A stretch of 64,000 bases of DNA from Aplectana chamaeleonis (lineage: Eukaryota > Nematoda > Chromadorea > Rhabditida > Cosmocercidae). Shown here one piece after another: positions 1 to 11,952 of the stretch; the stretch's first letter is position 1, and each line of letters begins with the position of its first letter. The position numbers and the translations under genes were made by a program. The DNA lies in NCBI GenBank assembly GCA_029168955.1, contig JAPDOI010001561.1, positions 62,001 to 126,000 on the forward strand, read 5' to 3'. The notes under the pieces were generated by a model. That model saw only the letters and a list, made by a program, of their open reading frames with translations, was not told the DNA's origin and did not search any database.

Positions 1-1380
1 TTAGAATTCAATATAGCATACTTGGACAATACTACTTGGACATTTTCCGTGTTGGAACGTAATATACTTTGCCCTCTTTTCCGAATCAAAGCACTCGGGG
101 AAAGGCTACTGGAGCTAAATCACATTTACTAAAGTCTACTTTGATTCGTGAAAGTTGATGGGAACTGATGCCGGAAATATCAGAGCAAAGATAACCTCTC
201 TTGTATTCCAATCAGTTTCCGCATAACTATCTTCACATATATTGCTATTAGCGATTATTCAGATGAATTTTCTGGCTCATAATCCTACAATAGCTATACG
301 AACACTGACCGTGAACGGAGTGATGGTGTATACAAGCATTCCCGAAGTATGAATGAATAAAAATCGGACTTCATATGGATGTTCAAAAACTTGTCAGTTT
401 GAAAACGTTTTATCATTAAACATTTTTTATCAACAATACAACTACTGTGTACAAAAAATAATTTCTTACATTCAGCCGGAATATAAGACAATACAGAATT
501 ATCGTCCATCACTGGATGAGAGATCGCCGCGACGCTGCTTGGCGGGAAAAATTGCGCGATCAATCTCTGGCAAACGAGGTAGCAGCAAGGGCGGTAGGTC
601 CGCCTCTAATCCCACCCCTCCGAAGGTTCAGCAGCAAGGCTAGAGCGCCGGGCTTGCTGCCGTGAAAATTCTGATTGGTCAGCTGCGGAAGTGGGCGGAG
701 ACTGGGCGGGGACAGATATCCGCCCTTGGTCCTGCGAGAGAGCGAGCTCGGAGATGTCCGCCCTTGGACCTGCAGCGCGAGGATCGACGCAAACGCTCCA
801 CCCTCCTCGTCTGCTATTGGTCGAATTCAAATGCCGCTTCGCGCAATGGACCTGTCGACAGCATCGATCGGTCAGAATTCAACCAGACGGCTTCCGGCCG
901 CTTTTTTTCATTATTTTTTCATTTTTCATGAATTTTTATTTGATTTCTAACTAATATGTGCCTCTCCTTATCCCCTCCGTAAATAGGCGCTAGAAAAACG
1001 TCAGGGCTACGCCTTTTTTGAACTCTCACGGTTACTGTTTACGATTTTAAGAAGTCTTTCTCAGAAAATCCGTTTGCAGCATGGAGAATTTTTCACATCC
1101 TTTTTTTTGAATTCGTTTTCCCAGCTCGTGAACATTTTGAAGATATTTTGCCGCTAAAAAATTGAAATCTCACCCCTGATTTGCTGTTTTCTGCTCGTTG
1201 ATCTCTTCATCCGGGTTTACATGAGTTTGAAATGTTTGGTGTTGCATAACTGAAAATATTTTCCACTCATCGAAATTCTCATAACCTTTTGCCAATTATT
1301 TCGGAATTTCAAAAATTTTGTGAATGTCTGAATGAGGGAATTTCAAAAATGTTGTGAATTAAAGTCTGTCTGAATGAGAG
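1..1380. other. Left flank with no recognised gene
   Basis: I see no convincing gene here. The short open frames overlap on both strands and have no family motif. The stretch from about 480 to 850 is clearly GC-richer than its surroundings and carries a 17-base direct repeat (TCCGCCCTTGG[T/A]CCTGC) at 719-735 and 757-773. At 1303-1336 and 1337-1378 a GGAATTTCAAAAA...CTGAATGAG block is repeated head to tail with small indels. The stretch does not resemble the duplicated units that start near 2060. Confidence 0.5.
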
Positions 1381-1386
1381 TGTCTG

Positions 1387-1478
1387 CCCAGGCGGTCGGC
1401 GTGCGTGTCGAACGGAAGTCGAGAGGGCATTTGTTGGACTACGTGACGACCGTTCAACACACACGCCGACCGCTTGGG
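1387..1478. repeat. Imperfect 28-bp hairpin
   Basis: The arm CCCAGGCGGTCGGCGTGCGT... at 1387-1414 is repeated inverted at 1451-1478 with three mismatches, around a 36-base loop. It lies just upstream of the unrecognised spliced coding fragment. It could be the tip of a small fold-back element or a structured RNA segment; there is nothing else to decide between these. Confidence 0.6.
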
Positions 1479-1580
1479 TACCAGAAGAAGTACCAGAAGA
1501 AAGCGGACCTAATCCCGATTCCTAAAGCAGTCGTGGATACTCTCATAGGTGGGTTTAATCGTGATCCATATCTTTTTCAG

Positions 1581-1993
1581 AAGTCTTATGTTCTTAAATG
1601 TAAGTACCTCAGGCTGCTGCCTCGATGCCTTGGGTATGGGTGATCGAGAATACGATCGAACGCTACAAGAAGTGATGCAGGAGAATAATATGTAATGATT
1701 TCATCCTAGCGTTCAGTCTTCAACGTTTTTCATGTGTTAACGTTGTCTGTTTCAGGTTCTGGAAAACTCTTGGTTTCGATGAAGATGGACGAAAGAAGGC
1801 CTTCATGGACATCAAAAAGGCCAGAGCCGACTGGTACATCGTAGTTAGACGGGCACTAGTGCGAGCGATGTGGGCCATATTTCTATGCTGTGACTTGATG
1901 TTCTGGCGTAAGAAGTCAGAAAAAGTTAATCACTGCTTCCCAGATCTGATGTTCGTTTGTACGTGGAAAGAGATGGAGAGCTTGTCCCAATGA
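1581..1993 (+). CDS. Unrecognised two-exon coding fragment
   Basis: Function unknown. Two open stretches join in frame: exon 1581-1691 follows a TTTTTCAG acceptor and ends before GTAATG; exon 1756-1993 follows CTGTTTCAG and ends at a stop. The 64-base intron has the usual nematode size, and the split codon (AT/G) is restored by splicing. The joined frame reads ...GDREYDRTLQEVMQ... then FWKTLGFDEDGRKKAF and KKARADWYIVVRRAL, a charged, helix-prone sequence of about 115 residues. The 5' end is not found, so this is partial. I recognise no domain. It ends close to the breakpoint at about 2060 where the protease-bearing repeat unit begins, so it may be a truncated neighbour gene. Confidence 0.4.
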
Positions 1994-2247
1994 AGGTGAG
2001 TTTTATCTCAAATATCTTCTCAAGTAATTGTTTTTAGACTGTTCTATGTGATGGTTTTTTTTTAGAAGTCGTCCACTCTTGCCATCGCATCCGAAGTTAC
2101 TAACTGTTCGTGTTGTTGAAGGAAGCTATCTGTTTTGTATTCAGAGAGGGGTTGGGGGATACTGGACCATACTGAAATGTCGAGGCAAATTCAAAATTGC
2201 GAGCCTTTTCGGTGCTTGCACTGAATTGTATTTGCTCAGAAACTCAC

Positions 2248-5200
2248 ATTGCAAACAACGTTTCCTCGATAGTTGACAATTAGGGTTTTCATGTCCTCTC
2301 GACGGAATATGACGCGAAAATCCGTTTTTCAAAGTCGATTGAGGGTAGAATTAGAATTTGAGGGTGCTGAATCAGAAATATACGCGGACGACAAGGATTT
2401 TTTGCAAATTGAAAGAAAACAGTCCCCTGTCACTCCTAACATAAAAGTGAGATATCTCTCCAGCAACAATAGCTATCTGAAGTGCCTTGTAAAAACACAT
2501 GTGTATTTCGCTTACTGCCACCATATCCGAGGGCAAAAAAAATTTGTTCAGCTTTTGGTGTTCCCCCGGCATACAAATCGGAACAGCTTCACCTTCTGGT
2601 ATGTCGCGGTTCAGTTCGAGAATTGCAAGATCATTCTTAGCGAAATGACATGGATGGTAGTCTTGAAGGATCGCCTTAAAGTATCGAAATATTAAGACCA
2701 CATTGCTGAACTTCTCAAAAATCTTGAAAGCTACGTGAATGCGTCTCAAGAAGTTTATAAACTAACTCACAAGTATCCGGGAGCTATACGATTTACTGCC
2801 TTCACAGTTCTCTGATTCGCACCTGCTTCCGACATAGATTTTGAGGTCAGGTCCAGGAATCCCTCAATGAGTTTTTCCGTACAAGTCTTTAGCAGTTCTA
2901 AAAACGAAAGCGAACATATTGAATCTCTTTACAGAATCTACAGATATTCTGTACAGGTAATAATAATGCGACTCGGTCTCACCCAATTCTGTATTCCTCC
3001 ATTTTGCACATTTCTTTGATATTGTAGCTCTTTTGAACAAGACAGTGGGCTGCGGTTAAGCTGTGGCGCTGAGGAATCAGCACGCCACTACAGCCACTGT
3101 ATGTCGATAAAGCTCGAAAATTAGATTCGTATTCTAAACGTGAATTGCAACATTACAATGGAACTGTTCCCCTACAGTGTGATCCACAGTCATTTTTACT
3201 TGAAGCTATGAGCGCTTAAGGATTTGCAGAATTAAAGAAAAATTTGTAGAGGAACAAGCTTGGAAAATTTCGAAGGGTTAAATCTTCTCTGGCGGGGCGC
3301 CAACTACAGGTTGATCCACCCGCGATGATTCACTACTAGCCAACGTGTCGATCTCTGGCGAGGGCGTGTCCGCGTCTTATGATCTGGCAGACGTTCACCT
3401 GTTGCACGGCTATTACTTAGACGTCTGCGTTTCAGCATTTTTCGCGCTCCTGTATATCGATCTGCGCTTTGGCAAGCAATAAGGAGATTTTCAGGTTTCA
3501 CACCCTCTGATCTTAAAAAATATTCTAACGTGCGCGTACAAAATGAGCTTGTCCGTCTGGATTTGTGCTACATTCTTCCAAGTTTATTCTTGATTTCGGC
3601 CTTTCTGATTGTTTTTCCTCCTCTCGTTTTATCTTAACTCCTCTGAAAGTATTCTTCATGGGCAACACATGATTTTTGAGCCATTGCCTTCAGTACAGGT
3701 ACAGAGTGCAGGCAATATAATGACGAATTAATATTGCCATTATTTCTCTGTAAAGGCTATATTTTGTCGTTCTGAGTTGTGCACCTTCAGTCAACTGTAA
3801 TATAGCACTCGGAAGAGAATTCCTTTCACAGCATATCACTTTTGTCGCTTCTTGGAAAAGCACTGCTTGCTTGCTATTGAAGCATTTCTGGTCGATAAGG
3901 CCATTTGTAGCGAAATACATTCCAATTAGGAGAGCCTCCAGCAAATGAATTCTCTAAATACTGCCTGCCTGAAGTTTCGAAATGAGCTGATGATTGAGAG
4001 ACTTTTTCTGCACCGGAACATTAATGAAACTAGTCAAAGGGGGGAGTCTTCGGAAGCAATTGAAGAATGAATGATACCGCGTTCAGAAATCGAAGTATTT
4101 CCATGGAGTTCCATGAAAACGATGACTGATGACGCTTTCAGGCATCTGATATCAACACGAAATTTGACCGCTCACAAACGTAGTCGATATAACAGCGTAA
4201 ATGGGTCCGCGCGGCCACAACCACGTTATCAACGAAGTTTGAAGCACAGAAAGCTCTCCAGTGTGACAAGATTTGAGCCATCTCGTCTCAGAAGCTTGTA
4301 GAGCCCCATCATTTCGAATAACAGAATTAAGAGTGGTGAACATGAAGGAATTGGTACTCCTTCGAAATAGACGACCCACTGAAGAAATTTCATGAGAAAT
4401 GTTCATCCCAATAGATGTCGGATGATTCAGACTTTTTCAGACACAGTGAACTGTTTGGTGTGTCCAGACGAGCGGTCGGTCAAGCCCAAACAATTTCTAA
4501 TTTCATTGCATTTCTTGTGGGTCGTCTATTCCGTAGGAGCATCGAAGCATTTGATAATTTGAAGTGACCGTCAAAAAAAGGCTGCGAGATAAACTGCTTG
4601 ACTGACTCGAGTATAACTTGTTAACATACCGATTAATTACCATCCATTTTCAAGAATGCCGTTCTACTCCGGCTGGCATCCGAAATGAAGCATTTCATAT
4701 GTAAACGAACACGTTATGTTCAGGTAAATCAAGTTGCTCCTGTCGTAGACTATCATTTGATAGTGCTCTCACTCTAAATTATCGTATGCTTTCACATTCT
4801 TCACTCCTCATTTTGTTATTCATGGGGGTGGGGTTCGTCAGGCTTTCCAGACGGGATGGCTCAAATACTGTCACACTGGATAGTTTTCATTGCTGCAGGC
4901 TTTTTTGGCAAAATGGTTGAGGCCTCGCGAATCCATTTGTGCTGATCTCTCAACCATTTTTGTGAGCGTGCATGCTGCCTTTGAAAAGATGAACCAGTTC
5001 ATTTTCTCAAGCCTCCCTGATAAGTTATAAGCGCAGGAGTAAATATTTCAAGAACCAATCAAATTTGATTTATGATTTCACCTCTGTTCATGCTTCAGAC
5101 GAAATATAATACGGAAACCGTTTTCTGGTTTTGAAATGAAGTCCCCAAAACCGATTTTAATACCACTGACATGGGCAGCTCATTGGCAGCGGGTGGCCGT

Positions 5201-7269
5201 CCCGGACAGAATGCAATTTTTCGTTTGAATTTTTTGACGAAAAATTTGAATTAGACATTTGTAGCTGCGCTCTGTTTTTCTGAACGGAGTCGAGGCGCAT
5301 ATTCATTATGCCCATCAAAAACTGCTTCTCAGAACTGAAAATGCACCCATAAACGTGTTCGACGCCCCAAACAACCACAATGAACAAACCTCACGCAAAA
5401 AGGAGGGACTCTATTTCCTGCATCCCAAAAATCCACACGGTTAAGGGAGTCATAGGGTTTGCTGATGACAGTGCGAGGGCTGAAAAGGGGTCGAGGTAGA
5501 ACTGAAAATCGCTCCCTCGCCAGCCCTATCTTGAAGGGTTGGGCAGCTGAGACCTCCCTGAGACACCAATTACTGCTTACTTCCAGCACTCGCAGAGCAA
5601 CAAATTAACGCACCGACGTCCTAACCCTGCCCCAACCCCTTCGTAACACTGGCGTTCTTGCATGCCGTCCCAGAGCGGTCATTTTCAGTTAAGTGTCGCT
5701 ATCCCCTGCGAAAGCGGAGGGTCGAAACTATAGGTTCACTTTTTCCAATGATTCGCTTTACCCTGGTCACCGGTCATAACCCTGAACCGACCAGGGAGTA
5801 GGTCAGCAGCATCACTTGTGATAGACAATGTATTTTCTCATTGAAAAGTACACGATTTTAATGGTTTCAGGCTACTTTGTCAAGTGTATTCCTAGCAGAG
5901 GTGTACTTAATACTTTACTTTTTCTCTGCGTGTAGGCTTGGTCATGGTGGGTAAAGAAGTTAAAATTGAAAAAAATCGATGTTTCGGGGTCACTGTAGGT
6001 GCAGCCATGGTAATGTAGCACGTTTCAACTCAAAAAAAGGTGAAGGTGGTTCCGACTCAGGTTTCCTGCTGAGAAAGCCAAGAAATAGCAGTATAAGAGA
6101 AAAGAACCTATAATGCGTCTGACAAATTTTTTTTTTCGCAAAAAATTTTTTCGCAAAAATTTGAACATTGTGCTATAAGCGAGCTGCTGGCGAACTACGA
6201 CTTCTGTAGTCAATTCCAGGACAGGTCAATACATTGAACATGAGAAAGTTCGGAAATTCGTCCTTGTGACAGCGAACCCGATTTTTAAAAAGTGTGTCCC
6301 ACCGATGGGCACGCTGCCCGATGTGGAAGTCAATGTGTGTCCCCACGGTGGGGCACGTAGTCGTGATTGGGTTAAACATTTTTGATACCCAATTTGTGTG
6401 TATTCCGAGGGGGTTTCTCGAGTAGCATCAAAATGTGTTATATAGAGAAGTTGTGCTTACGAACCGCATATCTCATTTGATCGAAAGCTCGCACGAGGAC
6501 AAGGGGAAAATTCGCTGACCCTCATTCGGTGCTGAACTTTCTGGTAAGTCTAATATAAGTGCTTAAAATAGGAGGCAACTTACATTTTGAAATTCTCAAA
6601 GCCACCATCCACGGATATTCGCCATCGCTTGTCGTGATTCCCCCTAGTGACCTCATGGTTCGCGCTAGAATGTCACTGCTTTGAAATGAAAATTGCGTTC
6701 GACTGAAGTGTGTTAGGTCACTCAAGACTTGCTAATGTGTATGCAGATGCTCTCGCGCGCCTGAAGTCGACAAAACTCCAGATTTAAAAAAAAACAACCA
6801 TGCTGATTAAACTTTCTGTATTTCTCCCATCTTTAATTTTATTTCGAATCTTCGGCATGATTTGAAAGGATCTACATAAAAATATCTTCGAAATCGCCGA
6901 AGAAAACTGTTCCATTAGTTAGACGCAGACTGGATAATAATTCGAAATAACATTGACGGCGATTCTTCAAAACAAATCCTTTCAAACTTACCCATCAGTG
7001 AAAATTTGTAAATGCTGTTGAAGTGCAATCGGGGAGTTTTTCTCTTTCAGATGAATGCAACCCATTCTTGTAAAACTGATTGCCTTACTTCTCCAGTAAC
7101 GTGACCCTCATGCTCTTGTGGAACGCTCATGTTTAAATTGAAGGTACTATGTTGCCCACTCACATAGGTAGCGACCTCCACATTCTCGCTTCAAAGCTAA
7201 ATTCTCCTCCTCGGTTATGTTGCTAGTTTGAAACAGTTGAAGGAGCGGCCACCATGGCAGAACCAGCAT
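2248..7269 (-). pseudogene. Trypsin-like serine protease, copy 1 (truncated pseudogene)
   Basis: Secreted chymotrypsin-fold (family S1) protease relic on the minus strand. Exons in reading order: 7164-7269 (signal peptide and leader, M-LVLPWWPLLQ then ITEEEN...ECGGRYL), 7089-7125, 6584-6675 (activation region RTMRSLGGITTSDGEYPWMV), 2983-3133 (CSGVLIPQRHSLTAAHC with the catalytic His), 2771-2897, 2516-2674 (KNDLAILEL with the catalytic Asp), 2248-2366. Lesions: a stop at the junction of exons 3 and 4 (T+AA), TGA replacing the Trp of THWGIPG in exon 5, a one-base loss in the T run at the end of exon 6, TGA in exon 7. The Ser exon and C-terminal exons are missing, because homology with the other copies ends abruptly near 2060. 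The 3.45-kb intron 3 (3134-6583) has no insertion of the AGGCA family, unlike copy 3. Confidence 0.8.
6581..6725 (-). other. Activation-peptide exon of protease copy 1
   Basis: This exon encodes the pro-region/protease junction. The minus-strand reading gives SDILARTMRSLGGITTSDGE, then YPWMVALRISK before a GTAAGT donor. In S1 proteases the new N-terminus after Arg is usually I/V-V-G-G; here the residues after the basic site are S-L-G-G. The upstream acceptor follows TTTCAAAGCAG. The same 92-base exon recurs at 17908-17999, 41917-42008 and, inverted, at 22188-22279. Confidence 0.8.
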
Positions 7270-7639
7270 CTGTAAACTGCAAAGAAACTTTGCTTTTACC
7301 AAGCTCGAATCAGCCTAAGGGAGTAGAGGTGCAGAATTCATCGGAGGAAAATCTCGAAGAACGAAAACCGCTCTAATCCAATCTGAATACGTTTAAAAGC
7401 CCTTTGACGAAGGCTTGCTACTTCCCTACGAGGAAGTGGCTTTCCACGCCCTTCTTCCCTCGTGGTGCTCGATTGACCTTTTCGCGGCGAATGACTCCTT
7501 TTCGTGAAATCCTCGCCCTGTTCGCAACAATAGTGAAATTATCGCAAAGTCGACGACGCTTTGGCATCTTATAGGGCAATTATCACCGACGCCATGACGC
7601 AATAGATTTGTTTGATAACTCCGTCGCGTCAATTCCACC

Positions 7640-9010
7640 TTTTAAGGATTGAAAGAATAAGAAAATATTTTTCTCACACATGTGGTTTTGCCGTCCCAGT
7701 CGAGCGACTGTTTAATCCACTGTGAAGCCGCGTTCAACAGCTCGGGCCATATAATATCGCCCAAGCTGTTGAACGCCACTTTGCAGTTGATGACTCCCTT
7801 TCCAATGGGAATGGTAAGAGGGCGATGGAGGAGCTGTGTCGTCGTAGCACAGTATCAATCACAGTTAGCTAGCCTTCTTACGTAGGACGGGTGTACCCCT
7901 GAACAACTAGAGCTAGCACGACGACATGTGCTTCGACGCTGTCGAAGACTTTTTAGCATTCAACAAGGGTAATACCCAGGATTCAGTGAGGATTGGCACT
8001 CCAGGCAGACTTCTATGATCAGGGAGACGGATTGGTGATGGTCCATTCAGCTGCAACTCTCACGAAATTGAGCTTACTCTGGTAGTCGAGCTTCATTCAG
8101 GATCCACGACACGCGAGAAAATGCGTTCTTCGGAAATAATTTGAAAAACACGCGCAGCAAGCTAATCGGTCGATAGTTGCAAAGATTTCCCCATCACCTT
8201 CCTTGTAAAGAATGACTGCGCGCAAAGTAGGCGCAGAACCTCTACAGAAGGATGGCACCACGGAAATGTTAATCAGTCTCCATTCCCTGGTGGTGAGTGT
8301 GTGAACGAGCGTGAGTTGTGCTATTGGGTGATGCCCACGTTCTGCGTTGATGTTCTTTCTTATGGAACAGCCGCTTTCCATGGAAGCGATGTGCTGAAGG
8401 TCTGAGCTCGGCGAGACTATGCCCATTATCGTAGGGTCCTGCACGCTTTTTATGACGTCCTGCACACTCCCGCAGGGGTCCTGCACACTCCCACTGGGGT
8501 CCTACACACTTACCATGACGGCCTGCACAGTCCCACTGGGGTCCTGCACACTTCCTATGACGACCTGCACACTCCCACTGGGGTCCTGCACGCTTTATGA
8601 CGTCCTGCACACTCCCACAGGGGTCCTGCACACTCCCACCGGGGTCCTGCACACTTACCATGACGGCCTGCAAAGTCCCACTGGGGTCCTGCACCCTTCC
8701 TATGGCGACCTGCACACTCCCACTGGGGTCCTGCACGCTTTTTATGACGTCCTGCACACTCCCACTGGGGTCCTGCACACTTCCTGTGACGACCTGCACA
8801 CTCCCACTGGGGTCCTGCACGCTTTTTATGACGTCCTGCACACTCCCACAGGGGTCCTGCACTCTCCCACTGGGGTCCTGCACACTTACGCCTGCGCAGC
8901 CTCACTGTGGTCCTGCACACTACCACTGCTGTCCTGCAGACTTATCGAACCCGAGATTCTGTACGGCGTCCCGTAAAATATTACCGAAGACCTGTCGCCG
9001 TGATTAGAGC
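7640..9010 (-). mobile_element. RTE-type LINE relic 1 (reverse transcriptase remains)
   Basis: Minus-strand remains of an RTE-like non-LTR retrotransposon, split by a minisatellite at 8438-8941. The readable part (about 8097-8430) contains TLRAVILYKEGDGEIFATI, corresponding to the RTE motif 'V-L-L-Y-K-K-G-D ... N-Y-R-P-I-S-L-L-S-V', followed by decayed sequence. The reading frame is broken many times. Two better relics of the same element lie at the same relative position after protease copies 2 and 3 (19320-20700 and 46874-48300). A hairpin GTTCAACAGCTCGGG / CCCAAGCTGTTGAAC occurs at about 7730-7785. Confidence 0.65.
8438..8941. repeat. 21-bp minisatellite with higher-order structure
   Basis: Twenty-two 21-base monomers run from 8438 to 8897, followed by decayed ones. 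All begin CCTGCA(C). Four variants are visible: A ends CTCCCACTGGGGT, B ends GCTTTTTATGACGT, C ends ACTTACCATGACGG, D ends ACTTCCTATGACGA. They are arranged as a seven-monomer higher-order unit B-A'-A-C-A-D-A: 8438-8584 (147 bases), 8585-8729 (145, with a 2-base loss in B), a partial unit B-A-D-A at 8730-8813, then B-A'-A-C at 8814-8897. Since 21 is a multiple of three, frames stay open on both strands; these are not genes. Confidence 0.95.
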
Positions 9011-9214
9011 GTAACCCTTCTACCGCTGGATGACTCATAGAGGTTTTCATGACCCACGGCGAAAATTGCGCCCCACGGACAGACTCGGTGGCCCCGAGGC
9101 GCGCAAGAGGTGATTCAGGCTGATTTTTTGGTAATCGATGAGTGTCCCACCCACGCAAATGTTGGTACCATTTCATCCCTGTTTTGATCGGCCATTCCGA
9201 AGATTCACGGGAAA

Positions 9215-9263
9215 ACACAATTACACACACACAAATACATACATACATATATACATACAAACA
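9215..9263. repeat. (AC)n / (ATAC)n microsatellite
   Basis: A short simple repeat: ACACACACAC followed by repeated ATAC/ATAT units. It lies between the RTE relic and the mariner relic and probably marks a junction or the mariner's upstream region. Confidence 0.85.
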
Positions 9264-9333
9264 TCGGGACATAACTGTTTTAAGTATAAGGATAAGGCGC
9301 GGTCGCCGCGTCTAGCTACCAGTACAAGCTAAA

Positions 9334-10021
9334 ATGGACCAAGGTCGAGTTCGTACGTTCGTGTACTACGAGTGGTTGCTGGGCGATGACACGGGCACCG
9401 CGGTCGCCAACATCTGCAGAGCGTGCAAGGAGGATGCAGTGTACCAACGCACAGTCAGCCGCTTGTTCGAGAGCGGCGACACGAGCCTCGAGGACAGGGA
9501 GCACAGCGGGAGGCCTTTTACGGTGGATGATGACGAAGTCCGTCGCTGTATCAAGGAGGAGCCGAAAGCCACCACCCGTGAACTGGCGACGAAGCTCGGC
9601 TGCAGCAAATCCACCATTCACAATCGACTCAACTCACTCGGCTACCACAAAGTTCTGACCTGTTGGGTCCCCCACCGTCTGACGGACGCCAACAAGCAGA
9701 GCCGCATGGCCGTCTGCCAGTCCCTCCTCCTTCGTCCGCATCGCAAGGAGTTTCTCGAGGACCTAGTCAAAGGGGATGAGAGCTGGGTCTCTACGACAAC
9801 GTCGTCCGCCGTGCAGTCTGGATCCCGCGCGGAGAAGAGCCGCCGACGACGCCGAAAGCCGACCAGCACACACTGAAGATCATGCTCTGCTGCTGGTGGG
9901 ACACAAAGGGCATGCTGTACTTCGAGCTGCTCCCACAAGGCAGGACGGTCACCACCTTCATCTAAATCGATCATCTCGAGAAACTAGCCGCCGCCAACCG
10001 AGAAAAGCGTCCCCGACGGGC
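9334..10021 (+). pseudogene. Mariner-family transposase, frameshifted and truncated
   Basis: Plus-strand relic of a mariner (Tc1/mariner superfamily) transposase. It opens with MDQGRVRTFVYYEWLLGDD, then the paired helix-turn-helix region: SGDTSLEDREHSGRPF, the linker, and ATTRELATKLGCSKSTIHNR. LVKGDESWV carries the first catalytic Asp. Near 9786 the frame shifts; the continuation reads YDNVVRRAVWIPRGEEPP, LKIMLCCWWDTKGMLYFELL. An in-frame TAA follows at 9963, and the homology ends at 10020, where unit 1 begins. The second and third catalytic acids (DD34D) are absent, so it cannot be active. The fragment is notably GC-rich compared with the host sequence, which suggests a different origin or age. 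No terminal inverted repeats were found. Confidence 0.85.
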
Positions 10022-10713
10022 CTAGATCGAGCACCCACGCACTTGGAGATCAGTCGCTAATATCACAACAATGGACATGAGCCCTTCGTTGCGGTTCAAC
10101 GAGAATTGTCTTCTGGTGTTTGGCTTCATTTGCCTCGATATTGTCTTTAAACGTCCTCTTACGGAACGCATGACATCAGTTATAGTTGACGATATCGTTG
10201 TCTGAAATTGTGAATGAAGATAAGACCGGCGCGAAAACAATGCAGCCTCATTTTTAGACTGGCGGCTGTGTGAAAAGAACCAGTTGCCGGTAAATAACCA
10301 AGGTATAGCCGAGAAATAGTCCGACTAGCTCCGAAGCGGTTCTTGGAAAACTACTCCTCGGTTCTATCGCGGCTAATTCGTGAAGAGCTTCGTCACGGCC
10401 GGGCATTGGCCGCCAAACAGTCGAGAAATGACGCGATGCAGACTCGTTTTACGGAGAAATATGGAAGGGAAATAATTTTACGGACATCGACTGAAGGACA
10501 TTTTTACGGACATCGGCTGAATCAGTATCCTTCTCGGCTGATCCACTTTCCGATTTTGCCTCCGAGCTCTCCGTAGTTGAACAAATACCTGAAGTATCGG
10601 CATGTGTCTCTGCAAATAATACCCTGACAAAAAAGAGTAACATAGTGAATATCTGCATATCAATTGGGGAACAATGACACCACAAAAGAGCAAAACATCG
10701 AACACAATGATTA

Positions 10714-11606
10714 CAGGGTGGCTGAAAAGTTCCCGCACTTCTTTATTTGGCGGAAATAGTTGTATTGCTTGATTCCTGAGTTTCATTTGATCTATTTTGT
10801 TGCAATCGTTGTTGAAACTCAAATTGCGGTGATTTTTGTCGTTACGAACCGCTCTATTCGCGACGTTTCGGGCCGTAAACCCTTTTTCAGTCGGAAAAAA
10901 TTGTGCCAATTGCTTGCGAATTGTCGAATAAACCCATTCCAACAACGACAGGCTTCTCTAGATCAAGGGCAGTAATCTCAGTCAGAAAAAGCTTTAAGGA
11001 ATTTTTGAAATCATGTTCCTCCGCTTCAAAACATTTACACAACTCACTCTTGAAAATCACCTTAATTGGTCGCATTTTTTTTGAGCCGTAAATCGATTCA
11101 AACTATGCATTAAACTTTTAGACCCATACGATGTAGCGTATTGTTTTCCTGATAATTTGTAGGACAGGATGTGTAGAATTAAAAAAAAATTATTGAGTCT
11201 AAGTCGGACGCATTATGTGGCCAAACATCTTGCCTCAGAATCCCGGATTTATTTTCACGAAACAGCAGTTGTCGAATTGGTCGAACGTTTCAGTGACCAG
11301 ACCTTTTTTCCAAAGGAACTGGTCACAAAATTGACGATTGAGGAGTTGAGATATGGTAAGAACCCTCTTATCTAAAAAGTGGTTTCCTAAGGCTGGCGCG
11401 TGCGACAAACGCCAATCAAATGGACCATATGACGACATCTTTCTAACAGTTTTTTTTGGAAACAATTTTAACTTTTACTATCTCACAACGTGATTATTTT
11501 CAATTTTGTTAAACTGGTGGAACTTTTGATTTTTTAGGTGAGTCGTTTTGTTGATCCACAATGTTCTCTTAACCTGTGACGCTATCAAAAAAGGGCGAGA
11601 ATTTTC
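10714..11606. mobile_element. CAGGGTGGCTGAAA inverted-repeat element, copy A
   Basis: The left end CAGGGTGGCTGAAAAGTTCC is preceded by TA, as in Tc1/mariner-type insertions. The right end is decayed here but intact in the paralogous copy at 31778-32575, which fixes the extent. The element lies in intron 10 of protease copy 2. It has short open frames on both strands (for example KHLASESR..HETAVVELVERF on plus and GPFDWRLSHAPALGNHFLD on minus) but no transposase motif that I recognise, so it is probably a non-autonomous or decayed element. It predates the unit duplication. Confidence 0.65.
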
Positions 11607-11952
11607 CTTAGTTGAGTAGGACTCTTATTGTTTACCTTTTTCTTAACTACTTACCTTTTTGTGCGTTCTACTCGTTTCTGCAGTGGAATGGAGATGTCAA
11701 AAAGTGTTGCAGGATGGTTTTCTCTATACTGGACTTCTCTATAGAGTCTTGGGCTAGTTTCCAAAGAACTGAACGCCATACATTGTAACCAAATAAAAGT
11801 TTACCAGTGTGATTTCTTTGCTATCAGCTAAATTTTACAAAAATTTCGACTAAACCACATTTCCCTTCTCGCACTCACCGGCTTTCACTTGATTCGAAAG
11901 TAGTAACTTTCGATTTCCCAAGTTTAGGCTTTACGTCTTTACCGGTGTGTAA

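Noticed and set aside
8438..8584. 147-base higher-order unit equal to the nucleosome core length
   Set aside because: Seven times 21 gives 147 by arithmetic; nothing else in the sequence supports a chromatin meaning.
8269..9007. Long open frames on both strands (up to 204 codons) with repeated CTLPLGS or HTPTGVL-type residues
   Set aside because: They are read-through of the 21-bp minisatellite; period 21 keeps any frame open.
10478..10945. 155-codon minus frame covering 10478-10945
   Set aside because: It runs through the terminal repeat of the CAGGGTGGC element and overlaps the better supported exon 11 in another frame.
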